Both the position numbers and the translations under genes were made by a program. Positions 1-6,333 of a DNA stretch of 6,858 nt are shown here, in pieces; the first letter of the stretch is position 1; the number at the start of each line of letters is the position of its first letter. The DNA comes from Anaerolineae bacterium (GTDB lineage Bacteria; Chloroflexota; Anaerolineae; B4-G1). The notes below the pieces were generated by a model. It worked only from the letters and a program-made list of their open reading frames with translations, made no database searches and was not told the origin of the DNA. Where the stretch lies: NCBI GenBank assembly GCA_027079895.1, contig JALWUZ010000215.1, positions 1 to 6,858 of the forward strand. The letters run 5' to 3'.

Positions 1-2596
1 TGACGCGCCCATGATGCTCCGTGAACGTCCTGAAGTCGGCGCCCGCCGGCGGGCGGCCATCCCAGAGGCGCACCGTGTGGTCGGCGGAGCCGGAGGCCAG
101 ATACCGCCCGTCGGGGCTGGCGGCGAGGCCGTTGATGATGCTGGTGTGACCGGCGAGGAGGGCGACCGGGTCGCTCTTGAGGCGGCCCACATCCCACACG
201 CGGACGGTGGCATCGCGCGAGCCGGTGAACAGATAGCGACTGTCCGCGCTGAAAGCCAGATTGCGCACGTAGCCGGAGTGTCCGGTCATCATCAACACCG
301 GCCCGCCCCACTCGCCGGACGCGGCGGGGACGCGCCACAGGAGCGCGGTCCGGTCGCTGGAAGCGGAGGCCAGATAACGCCCGTCGGGGCTGAAGGCCAC
401 GTCGTTGACGCCGCCGAGATGTTGGCGCAGCACCGCCACCCTCTCCCCTTCCAGCCCGCCGTCGGGCGAGGCGGACAATTCCCACACCCGCACCGTCCCG
501 TCCCAAGAGGCGGAGGCCAGCAGACGCCCGTCGGGGCTGAAATCCACCATCGGGATGCCGCCGCTGTGACCGGTCAGCATAGCGACGATGGAACCCTCCG
601 GCACATTCCACACCACGACCGCCCCGTCCCGCGCTCCGGCGGCCAGATAGCGGCCATCGGGACTGAACCGCAGGCCGTAGATCGGAGCCGCGTACCCCTC
701 GAAAGTGACGGACGGGGCGCCGTCCGTCGCCCTCCACAGGCGGACGGTGTGCTCATCCCCGTTGGTGGCGATGAAACGCCCGTCGGGACTGTAGTCCACC
801 CCCCAGCAGACCCAGCGGGAGGAGACGACGGGGACGGTCAGCACCCGCCGCGCCTCCAACGTGTCCCAGACTTGCAGCACCCCGTCGGCGGTAGTGGCGG
901 CCAGATGCCGCCCGTCGGGGCTGTAGGCGACGTTGCAGATGTGATCCACGTCGGGAGCGGTCAACACCGTCGGCGGGTAGAAGTCAATGATCGCCTGCCG
1001 CAGGGCGACCTCCGCGTCCACCGTGTCCGCCTCTTCGAGCGCCATCTGCGCCAGGATGAGGCTCCGGCGGCGGTCTACGGAGCGGAAACGGATGGAGTCG
1101 GAGGCCCAGGTGCGGGACAACGCGCTGTGCCAGGCGTTGACGGCGACCATGTTGGTGACTGCCAGCAGGACGATCAACAACACCGCCATCACCACCCCGA
1201 AGATGCGCCACTTGCGCACGCGGGCGCGGGACCGTTCCGCCTTCTGACTGGCCTCCAGGAACTCCCGCTCGTGGGGCAGCAATTGCTCCGGGTTGCGCCG
1301 GGCCCAGTCCAGGGCCTCCTGTAGGGCCGCCCCCTGGTAGAGCAGCGTGTCGTCGTAAGTGCGGGCCCATTGCCGGGCCACCGGACGCCAGGGGTAGCGC
1401 AAGGCCAGCCGCTGCTCCCACTCCCGATTGGAGCGCAGAATCGGCCCCACCATCCGGTCGTGCGAAAGTTCGTACCAGCGGGCTCCGGCCCGCCGGTCGG
1501 CGCGGATGATGTGCCGGGCCTCCAGGACATCCACCGCCGCGTTGGGCAGGCCGCCGGTCTCCTTTTCGCCGCGCAGCACCAGCCCGCGCGTCTGCATCGG
1601 AGTGATCAGCCGTTCGCCGAACCAGCGGCGCAGGGCGTACTCGCTGACCCCGGTCTCCCGGACGCACCGCTCCAGGGCCTCCTCGTAGAACCCGATCAGG
1701 GCACGGTCAACGTCCCCGTGCCGCTCCACATCCTCCCACTGGATGAGATTATCCTCCTGCTCCGGCAGATTCTCCCACAGCCGGTAGCAGACGACCTGCA
1801 ACTGCACCGGCTCGACATAAGGCCCCAGGAACTCGGTCGTGCCCAGGCCGGGACGCTCCTCCCGCACCCGGCGCAGATCGTTCACCAGACGCTCCGCCGC
1901 GTCAGGCTCGAAAGGACACCCGGCCGCCCGGGCCGGCCCCTGCACCGCCTCCAACGCGCCGCGCACGTCCAGCCGCTCCATGCGGAAACGGGCCCGCAGC
2001 CGCCGGGGGAGCAGATGGGCGTAAGGGTCCAACTCCGCCACGTAATCCTCGCGCATCGCAAAGACGACCCCCAGCGACGGCATCCCGCGCAGCGCGTCCC
2101 GCACCTGCTCGAAGAACCCCTCGATCTCCCGCCAGCGGTCCCGGTGCGTGGTGAAGATCTCCTCGAACTGGTCGAACACCAGCAGCGGCAGGTGATCCTC
2201 GTCCTCCTCGATGGCCTCCTCATCCGGGCAGTGCCGACGGAGGAAAGAAAGCAGCGTCTCGTCGGTCAGGGTTTCGACGGGATAATCGTCGTCCACCAGG
2301 CCCAACAACGCGCTGAAGACAAAGACGTTCGACACCTCGGCGGGAGACACCCCCGGCGGCAAGTCGCTTCCCACCCGCGTAGTCGGCAGCACATCGAACC
2401 CCTCGTTCGCCAGGGCCGGGAGAACGGAGGCATTGAGCAGCGAGGTCTTGCCCGCGCCGGAGGGGGCGTAGAACAGGACCACCCGCTCCGCCATAATCAG
2501 GGAGATGAGTTCCCGCGCCTCCCGCGACCGCCCGTAGAAACGTCGCTGCTCCCGGCGCGTGTAGGGGCGCGGCCCGACGTAGGGATTGTCTCTCAT
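1..2596 (-). CDS. nSTAND1 NTPase - transmembrane helix - WD40 repeat protein, C-terminus cut by window edge
   Basis: The frame stays open for 865 codons to the left edge, so the C-terminus is missing. The P-loop at residues 44-51 reads APSGAGKT (Lys50), with Ala in place of the usual first Gly. Walker B, VFDQFEE at 140-146 (Asp142), is typical of nSTAND1 NTPases, as are LQVVCYRLWENLP in the helical part and YELSHDRM around His379. A basic stretch (KAERSRARVRKWR) precedes one hydrophobic helix at about 465-487. At least seven WD40 repeats follow, with SPDG-type turns at residues 559, 603, 645, 687, 736, 783 (SADS) and 827. STAND proteins use NTP binding to switch from a closed monitor to an oligomer, and the WD40 propeller is normally the sensor. 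There is no effector domain in front of the NTPase; the upstream CHAT-SIR2 gene probably supplies it. The start is fixed by a GGAGGTGA ribosome site and an ATGA overlap with that gene. The ligand cannot be read from sequence. Confidence 0.9.
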   Translation of the reverse strand, partial: MRDNPYVGPRPYTRREQRRFYGRSREARELISLIMAERVVLFYAPSGAGKTSLLNASVLPALANEGFDVLPTTRVGSDLPPGVSPAEVSNVFVFSALLGLVDDDYPVETLTDETLLSFLRRHCPDEEAIEEDEDHLPLLVFDQFEEIFTTHRDRWREIEGFFEQVRDALRGMPSLGVVFAMREDYVAELDPYAHLLPRRLRARFRMERLDVRGALEAVQGPARAAGCPFEPDAAERLVNDLRRVREERPGLGTTEFLGPYVEPVQLQVVCYRLWENLPEQEDNLIQWEDVERHGDVDRALIGFYEEALERCVRETGVSEYALRRWFGERLITPMQTRGLVLRGEKETGGLPNAAVDVLEARHIIRADRRAGARWYELSHDRMVGPILRSNREWEQRLALRYPWRPVARQWARTYDDTLLYQGAALQEALDWARRNPEQLLPHEREFLEASQKAERSRARVRKWRIFGVVMAVLLIVLLAVTNMVAVNAWHSALSRTWASDSIRFRSVDRRRSLILAQMALEEADTVDAEVALRQAIIDFYPPTVLTAPDVDHICNVAYSPDGRHLAATTADGVLQVWDTLEARRVLTVPVVSSRWVCWGVDYSPDGRFIATNGDEHTVRLWRATDGAPSVTFEGYAAPIYGLRFSPDGRYLAAGARDGAVVVWNVPEGSIVAMLTGHSGGIPMVDFSPDGRLLASASWDGTVRVWELSASPDGGLEGERVAVLRQHLGGVNDVAFSPDGRYLASASSDRTALLWRVPAASGEWGGPVLMMTGHSGYVRNLAFSADSRYLFTGSRDATVRVWDVGRLKSDPVALLAGHTSIINGLAASPDGRYLASGSADHTVRLWDGRPPAGADFRTFTEHHGRV
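91..539 (-). repeat. Near-identical 29-bp blocks inside the WD40-coding region
   Basis: Blocks at 91-119, 364-392 and 511-539 (read on the plus strand as CGGAGGCCAG...GTCGGGGCTG) encode the SPDGR-[YL]-LASAS turn of successive WD40 repeats. The first two differ at one base of 29. Related but more diverged copies lie around 638-665 and 897-922. The blocks are part of the coding sequence, not mobile elements. Confidence 0.7.
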
Positions 2597-2607
2597 CGCT
2601 CACCTCC
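2593..2607 (-). promoter_or_regulatory. Ribosome site and ATGA stop/start overlap coupling the two operon genes
   Basis: The TGA of the CHAT-SIR2 gene (2595-2593) shares bases with the ATG of the STAND-WD40 gene (2596-2594). A GGAGGTGA, an eight-base match to the complement of the 16S rRNA tail, lies at 2607-2600 inside the end of the upstream gene. This arrangement predicts translational coupling and a fixed ratio of the two products, and it fixes the downstream start. Confidence 0.85.
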
Positions 2608-4635
2608 GTCAGCAGCCCGTTCACGCTCCCACCACTCCCGCAACTCGGCGATGAACTGCTGAGTGGTACCGGAGTAGACGTTGATGCGCACCTCCTGGAG
2701 ATAATCCTCCAGGAAAGAGACCGCCGCCTGAGCGTCCACGACGCTCACGTCGCGCGGGTCCAGTTGGACGCCGATGTGCTTGACGCTCCGCCGCCGCCGT
2801 CGCTGCGTCGTCGCCATCAGGCCGCGCAGGATGACCCGGAAACCCCAGTCGTTGAGCCCGTAGCCCAGGATGATGAGCGAGTTGTTCGCCAGGGCGGCCC
2901 GGACGTAGTTCGGGATGCGCTCCGGCTCGGCGGAGATGCGCACCAGGAAATCGAGATGGTCATCCTCGGTCAGCACCAGCGAGTCCGGCTCCTCCTCGTT
3001 GCCGAACAGGTGGTAGACCAGCGGCTCTTCGGGCGAGGGGACGTAATCGGGCCGCTCCTCGAACACGGACGGGAGGTCGTCCAGCATCTCATCCCAGCGG
3101 CAGATCTCCCGCACCGGCTTTTTCCCCTGGGATTTCAGCGCGGCGGCGAGGAAATTGTCGAAGTTGGTGGTGACGTAGAGCGGCAGGTCGAGAGAGGCGA
3201 GCACGCGGTGAATCTCGTTCGGGTCGTCGGCGGTGAGCGACTCCCAGCCGACCGCGGCGACCAACTCGTCCAGCGTGTCGTACTCCCGCTCCGGCTTCAA
3301 GCAGGACGGCATGTGCTGCTCGAAAGCCTCCCGCATCGCCTCCAACATCTCCTCGCGGGGGAACATCTCCCCCTGCCGGACGGCGATATATTCCAGCACG
3401 CGGGGCAGGTTCTCCCGATCCGAGTAGGGATAGTCGTACTCGTCGGCCCACAGAGAGGCGATTTCGGCGGGAGATGGAATCCACCGCCCGCGCACTCGCG
3501 GCCCGATGATGGGGGTACTCCGCCGCCGGGTGATGTTCCTGATGAGCCCCCGCCAGAACCCGGCCGGCTCGTCCGTCCCCAGGATGGCCCCGCGGGCGTC
3601 CGCCTCCGCCGACCACAGTTGACCGGACTTGAGCCGCATGAAGAGCACCGGCACGCCGACATCGGGCCGCCCGTCGGTCAAGAGAGTGCTGCGGGCCTGA
3701 TTGACCGCCAGGTCCACCTGACCGGTGGCGAGCAGGCTGCTGTAGAACTCGGCCCCGAAGCGGCGGCCGGTCTCCATCGTCACCACGTCCTGCATCGCCA
3801 CCACCGCCGGCACGCCGACGCGCACCAGTTTGGGAGCCAGCCCCAGGAAGGCGTCGGTCGTAGCGCGGGTCGCGCTCTGGCAGGCGACGAGGACGATCAG
3901 CCGCGGACGCGCCCCGTGACGGGCCAGCATGTTCACCAGGTCGTCGTCGAGGACACGGGCCCCGTTCCCCTCCTCGTCCTGAAAATAGAGAGCCGCCTGC
4001 CCGCGCCGCCGACTGAACGCGCCGTGTCCCAAGAAGTGGAGGACGTGATACCCTTCCCGCAGGGCGTGCTCCAACTTCCGCAGCGTCACCGGCGGGTCGA
4101 GGAAACGCACCGCCAGATGCTCGTCCCCCACGGCGGAGAAGGCGGCCTCCAGCGCGGCCCGCTCCCGCTCCACGTCCACCGGGGGGAGGTTGTAGCGGCT
4201 TTCCAGGTCGGCGGGGTTGGAGACGACGACCAGAACGCGCACGGGCCGCTCCTCAACCGCGCCGCTCCAGGGCAGGGCGATGGGGAGGTAGCGGGAGAAA
4301 GGGGTAGCGTCCTGGGCGGAGAGCATGGCGGTGCCGTCGTGGAGCAGTTCCCAGGGCAGGGTGTGGAGTTCGGCGGCGGCAGGGTCAATCCGCAGCCGGA
4401 TGCGCCGCTCTCGAGACTGCCCCACCGCCTGGGCCCAGGCCGCGCGGAGGTCGGCGTCGGCGAAGAGGGTGTCGAACAGGCGGCGGCCATCGCTCTCCGG
4501 GTCGTCGGTAGGGGCCCAGGGCACGATGTCGGCGGTCAGATAGCCGCGCGGGAACTCCTGTTGCCCATCGAGGGTGATTTCGACCGGATAGCCGCGCTCC
4601 TCCAGGCCGAAGATGCGAATCTCCAGGTCAATCAT
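2593..4635 (-). CDS. CHAT caspase-like protease fused to a divergent SIR2-like domain
   Basis: The 680-residue product opens with a CHAT N-terminal region including LPWELLHDG. The caspase-like core follows, with HFLGHG (likely catalytic His204) and VACQSA (likely nucleophile Cys252), ending near residue 345. A second domain (about 372-610) resembles the SIR2_2 type. It has TPIIGP at 374, TTNFDN at 489-494, VYHLFGN around 544, LVLTEDDHLDFL, and GYGLNDWGF ending at 599. CHAT domains are caspase/separase-clan cysteine proteases; SIR2-like domains in defence proteins bind or hydrolyse NAD. Here the sirtuin catalytic His position is Phe544 and the first glycine loop reads GPRVRG, so NAD chemistry is doubtful. 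An Arg5 run lies at 612-616. An in-frame ATG at 4689 would add 18 residues, but it lies upstream of the predicted transcription start, while the ATG at 4635 has a GAGGAGG ribosome site 6 bases away. The gene is first in its operon, and its TGA overlaps the next ATG. No signal peptide or membrane helix is seen. Confidence 0.9.
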   Translation of the reverse strand: MIDLEIRIFGLEERGYPVEITLDGQQEFPRGYLTADIVPWAPTDDPESDGRRLFDTLFADADLRAAWAQAVGQSRERRIRLRIDPAAAELHTLPWELLHDGTAMLSAQDATPFSRYLPIALPWSGAVEERPVRVLVVVSNPADLESRYNLPPVDVERERAALEAAFSAVGDEHLAVRFLDPPVTLRKLEHALREGYHVLHFLGHGAFSRRRGQAALYFQDEEGNGARVLDDDLVNMLARHGARPRLIVLVACQSATRATTDAFLGLAPKLVRVGVPAVVAMQDVVTMETGRRFGAEFYSSLLATGQVDLAVNQARSTLLTDGRPDVGVPVLFMRLKSGQLWSAEADARGAILGTDEPAGFWRGLIRNITRRRSTPIIGPRVRGRWIPSPAEIASLWADEYDYPYSDRENLPRVLEYIAVRQGEMFPREEMLEAMREAFEQHMPSCLKPEREYDTLDELVAAVGWESLTADDPNEIHRVLASLDLPLYVTTNFDNFLAAALKSQGKKPVREICRWDEMLDDLPSVFEERPDYVPSPEEPLVYHLFGNEEEPDSLVLTEDDHLDFLVRISAEPERIPNYVRAALANNSLIILGYGLNDWGFRVILRGLMATTQRRRRRSVKHIGVQLDPRDVSVVDAQAAVSFLEDYLQEVRINVYSGTTQQFIAELREWWERERAADGGER

Positions 4636-4641
4636 CGGGGG

Positions 4642-4648
4642 CCTCCTC
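4642..4648 (-). promoter_or_regulatory. Ribosome binding site deciding the CHAT-SIR2 start
   Basis: On the minus strand GAGGAGG is followed by the six bases CCCCCG and then the ATG at 4635. No comparable site precedes the in-frame ATG at 4689, so the shorter protein is preferred. Confidence 0.8.
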
Positions 4649-4679
4649 GCCGTCTCACGAACACCGTCGCCACAGGCAG

Positions 4680-4708
4680 ATGATAGCACAAACCGGAGTT
4701 AAACGCAA
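4680..4708 (-). promoter_or_regulatory. Sigma-70-type promoter of the CHAT-SIR2 / STAND-WD40 operon
   Basis: Read on the minus strand, a -35 box TTGCGT (4708-4703) is separated by exactly 17 bases from a -10 box TATCAT (4685-4680). The -10 is preceded by TG plus one base (TGCTATCAT), an extended -10. Transcription would begin near 4673, leaving a leader of about 38 bases before the ATG at 4635. This independently argues against the upstream ATG at 4689. Confidence 0.65.
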
Positions 4709-4729
4709 AATACCGCCGGTGTGTTTTTG

Positions 4730-4738
4730 TGGTATAAT
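4730..4738 (+). promoter_or_regulatory. Extended -10 promoter of the 12-helix membrane protein gene
   Basis: TGGTATAAT is a perfect extended -10 (TGn plus TATAAT). The -35 position at a 17-base spacing (4710-4715, ATACCG) matches the consensus poorly, which is common for extended -10 promoters. Transcription would start near 4745, about 42 bases before the ATG at 4787. It lies back to back with the minus-strand promoter, whose -35 box is about 22 bases away. Confidence 0.65.
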
Positions 4739-4744
4739 GCTCCT

Positions 4745-4758
4745 GCGGGACGGCCCGC
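4745..4758 (+). other. Small hairpin at the predicted 5' end of the membrane-protein mRNA
   Basis: GCGGG (4745-4749) can pair with CCCGC (4754-4758) around a four-base loop, right at the predicted transcription start. It could stabilise the 5' end of the message. In GC-rich DNA a five-pair stem may be chance. Confidence 0.25.
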
Positions 4759-4786
4759 GCACCAATCCCATCGAGGCTATCTCCAA

Positions 4787-6106
4787 ATGCACAAGCGTCT
4801 GCGAGCACTTTTCAACACTACCGAGGGACTGCTGCTCTCCGTCACCGTCTGGGAGGCGGTGCTGGTCGCCCTTCTGGGCACACTGTCGGCCACCGGGCCT
4901 CTGGCCGGATTGGACATCCCGGCCCGCCTGGGCATCGCGCTCGACGAAAGCGGCAAGGCCGGGCGGCTCATCATGCTCTACCACAGCCTGGCGGTGCCCT
5001 TCGTCGCCGCGCTGGTCTACTTCATCCTCGACCTGCTCGACTTCGACGGGCGAACCCGCCACACCGTCCAGACGACCGTCACCGTCGGGTACGTCCTCAC
5101 CAGCAGCGGCGGCCTGGGGTTCGCCTACCTGGGCTGGGGCTGGACGGCGCACGGGCTCTTTCTGGTGGGGTTGAGCCTGGTCTTCTACGCCGGGGCGGTG
5201 CTCTGGGTGGGACTGTGGCCCTGGCGGGCAGAGGGGTTCTCACTAGAGCGTTTCGCCTTCTGGGTGATGGCCCTGTGTACCCTCATCTCGGCCATCATCG
5301 GCGGCGTGACGGCCTCTTTTTTCGGTCACGGCTTCGAGGCTTTCCTGGCCGAGGACGTGACCCGCGTAGCGGAGCACACGCTGGGACAGCGGGCGGTCAT
5401 CGCCCACCTGCACATCATGCTGACCCTCGTTGACGTGGCCCTGCTGCTCATCGCCGCCCACCGGTTCGACCTGCGCGGCCCGGCCCAACGGTGGACGCTG
5501 TGGCTGACGGCTGTCGGCACCATCATCACCAGCCTGGCGACCTGGGGAGTGATGGTGATCGAGGAGTACGCCCACAAACTGATCAACATAGGGATTTTGC
5601 TCCTCATCCCGGCCGGGTTCATCGTCGCCATCTACGGCTTCCGTCAACTGGTGCGGGAGGGCGGCGGGCGATGGCGGGCCCTGTTCGCCGACCCGGTGCG
5701 GTTCGGCGTCCTCTTCGAACTCATCTTCGTCAACGTCGTCGTCACCGCGCCGGGCATCTACCTGGCCGCCCACCTGAGCACCTACCGCTCCCCGGCCTAC
5801 CGCGCGGTGGAGCGGACGCTGGCCGTCGGGCACTGGCACGTCCTGGCGACGGTCTCCGCCGTCATCGCCGCCCTCCTCGTCGCCGACCGGCTGAACCTGC
5901 GCGGGTGGTGGCGTCAGGCCGTCGGCTGGGGACTGGTAGGCGGCTCATCGCTGGCCTTCGTCTGCGTCCAGTGCTACATGTTCCGTCTGCCGGGGCAGGA
6001 TACCACCTGGACGGTGCCCTGGCTCGACCTCGGCATCGGGGCGACGCTGCTGGCCCTGGCCGCGTTCCTGTTGCGACGGGTGCTCGTCCCGCCGGAGCAG
6101 CATTGA
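4787..6106 (+). CDS. 12-helix membrane protein with triplicated His-bearing modules, heme-copper oxidase subunit I-like
   Basis: The 439-residue product has about twelve hydrophobic helices (roughly 14-36, 60-84, 97-116, 121-144, 154-179, 203-225, 236-258, 265-288, 303-328, 345-367, 377-397, 412-434) and no large soluble domain. Helices 2, 6 and 10 carry LYH66, AH207LH209 and GH349WH351. His66, His209 and His351 are 143 and 142 residues apart. Each is followed exactly 22 residues later by Gly in DFDG, DLRG and NLRG, showing a threefold repeat of four helices. Heme-copper oxidase subunit I has this same pseudo-threefold plan, with heme-ligand His in helices 2 and 10 (HxH) and a CuB ligand in helix 6. 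The adjacent His pair expected in helix 7 is absent, so oxygen reduction is unlikely; a heme-binding membrane protein is possible. I do not recognise a named family. The ATG at 4787 is preferred because it opens a helix-ready N-terminus, has GAGG at 4773-4776 (10-base spacing), and follows the promoter; an in-frame ATG at 4721 lies upstream of the -10 box. Confidence 0.85.
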   Translation: MHKRLRALFNTTEGLLLSVTVWEAVLVALLGTLSATGPLAGLDIPARLGIALDESGKAGRLIMLYHSLAVPFVAALVYFILDLLDFDGRTRHTVQTTVTVGYVLTSSGGLGFAYLGWGWTAHGLFLVGLSLVFYAGAVLWVGLWPWRAEGFSLERFAFWVMALCTLISAIIGGVTASFFGHGFEAFLAEDVTRVAEHTLGQRAVIAHLHIMLTLVDVALLLIAAHRFDLRGPAQRWTLWLTAVGTIITSLATWGVMVIEEYAHKLINIGILLLIPAGFIVAIYGFRQLVREGGGRWRALFADPVRFGVLFELIFVNVVVTAPGIYLAAHLSTYRSPAYRAVERTLAVGHWHVLATVSAVIAALLVADRLNLRGWWRQAVGWGLVGGSSLAFVCVQCYMFRLPGQDTTWTVPWLDLGIGATLLALAAFLLRRVLVPPEQH

Positions 6107-6127
6107 CCGCTATTTGACAACTCAGAC

Positions 6128-6232
6128 CTCTCAGGGGAGCCTGGGGAGCCGGGCTGAGAGGGTGCCCCCGGTCACACGACCGCCGGCACCGACCCTCCGA
6201 ACCTGACCTGGATAATGCCAGCGTAGGGAGAG
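6128..6232 (+). promoter_or_regulatory. TPP (THI-box) riboswitch aptamer
   Basis: The conserved TPP aptamer blocks are present in order: AGGGGAGCC (6133-6141), CTGAGAG (6154-6160), then ACCTGACCTGGATAATGCC at 6201-6219 running into AGCGTAGGG. The closing helix P1 pairs CTCTC (6128-6132) with GAGAG (6228-6232). The variable P3 arm is extended: GGTGCC (6161-6166) pairs with GGCACC (6185-6190) and CGGTC (6169-6173) with GACCG (6178-6182), around an ACAC loop. These RNAs bind thiamine diphosphate and reduce expression of thiamine genes. An intrinsic terminator 15 bases downstream indicates control by early transcription termination ahead of the thiamine diphosphokinase gene. Confidence 0.95.
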
Positions 6233-6247
6233 TGCTATCCGCGTTGC

Positions 6248-6280
6248 GAAACCGCCCCGCTGGTGGGGCGGTTTCTTTTT
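6248..6280 (+). terminator. Intrinsic terminator acting as the riboswitch expression platform
   Basis: GAAACCGCCCC (6248-6258) and GGGGCGGTTTC (6265-6275) form a perfect 11-bp stem with the loop GCTGGT, followed directly by five T residues (6276-6280). It lies between the TPP aptamer and the ribosome site of the kinase gene, so with ligand bound it should stop transcription. A full antiterminator complementary to the stem is not obvious. One short alternative pairs TATCC (6236-6240) with GGATA of the aptamer core (6210-6214), which would break the P4 region. Confidence 0.92.
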
Positions 6281-6321
6281 GCCGGTCGCCGCGCCGCCGA
6301 CGACCGCGCCCCACATCCCAT

Positions 6322-6328
6322 AAGGAGG
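6322..6328 (+). promoter_or_regulatory. Strong ribosome binding site of the thiamine diphosphokinase gene
   Basis: AAGGAGG is followed by five bases and then the ATG at 6334. It fixes the start and shows that the riboswitch does not mask the ribosome site directly, since 41 bases separate the terminator from it. Confidence 0.85.
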
Positions 6329-6333
6329 GAACG

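Noticed and set aside
91..922. Regularly recurring blocks as a CRISPR or other direct-repeat array
   Set aside because: The spacing is irregular (about 125-150 bases), and the blocks translate in one frame as WD40 turns.
11..1324. Long plus-strand open frame opposite the WD40/STAND gene
   Set aside because: Its repeats rich in Gly, Pro, His and Gln are the antisense reading of the WD40 repeats. The minus-strand frame has recognisable domains, a ribosome site and continuity.
1370..2662. Second long plus-strand open frame opposite the STAND NTPase
   Set aside because: It lies antisense to clear nSTAND1 motifs, has no ribosome site, and its composition (many Arg, Pro, Gln, His) is typical of a GC-rich shadow frame.
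2764..4683. 639-residue plus-strand open frame opposite the CHAT-SIR2 gene
   Set aside because: It is antisense to conserved CHAT and SIR2 motifs and has no domain of its own; it is open because of high GC.
4636..4689. In-frame ATG at 4689 as the CHAT-SIR2 start
   Set aside because: It overlaps the predicted -10 region, lies upstream of the predicted transcription start, and lacks a ribosome site; the ATG at 4635 has a strong one.
4721..4786. In-frame ATG at 4721 as the membrane-protein start
   Set aside because: It lies upstream of the TATAAT box, so it would not be in the transcript, and the extra 22 residues are not hydrophobic or conserved-looking.
6114..6142. TTGACA as a -35 box of a riboswitch promoter
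   Set aside because: At a 16-18 base spacing the sequence is GC-rich aptamer with no -10 likeness, so the perfect hexamer appears to be chance.
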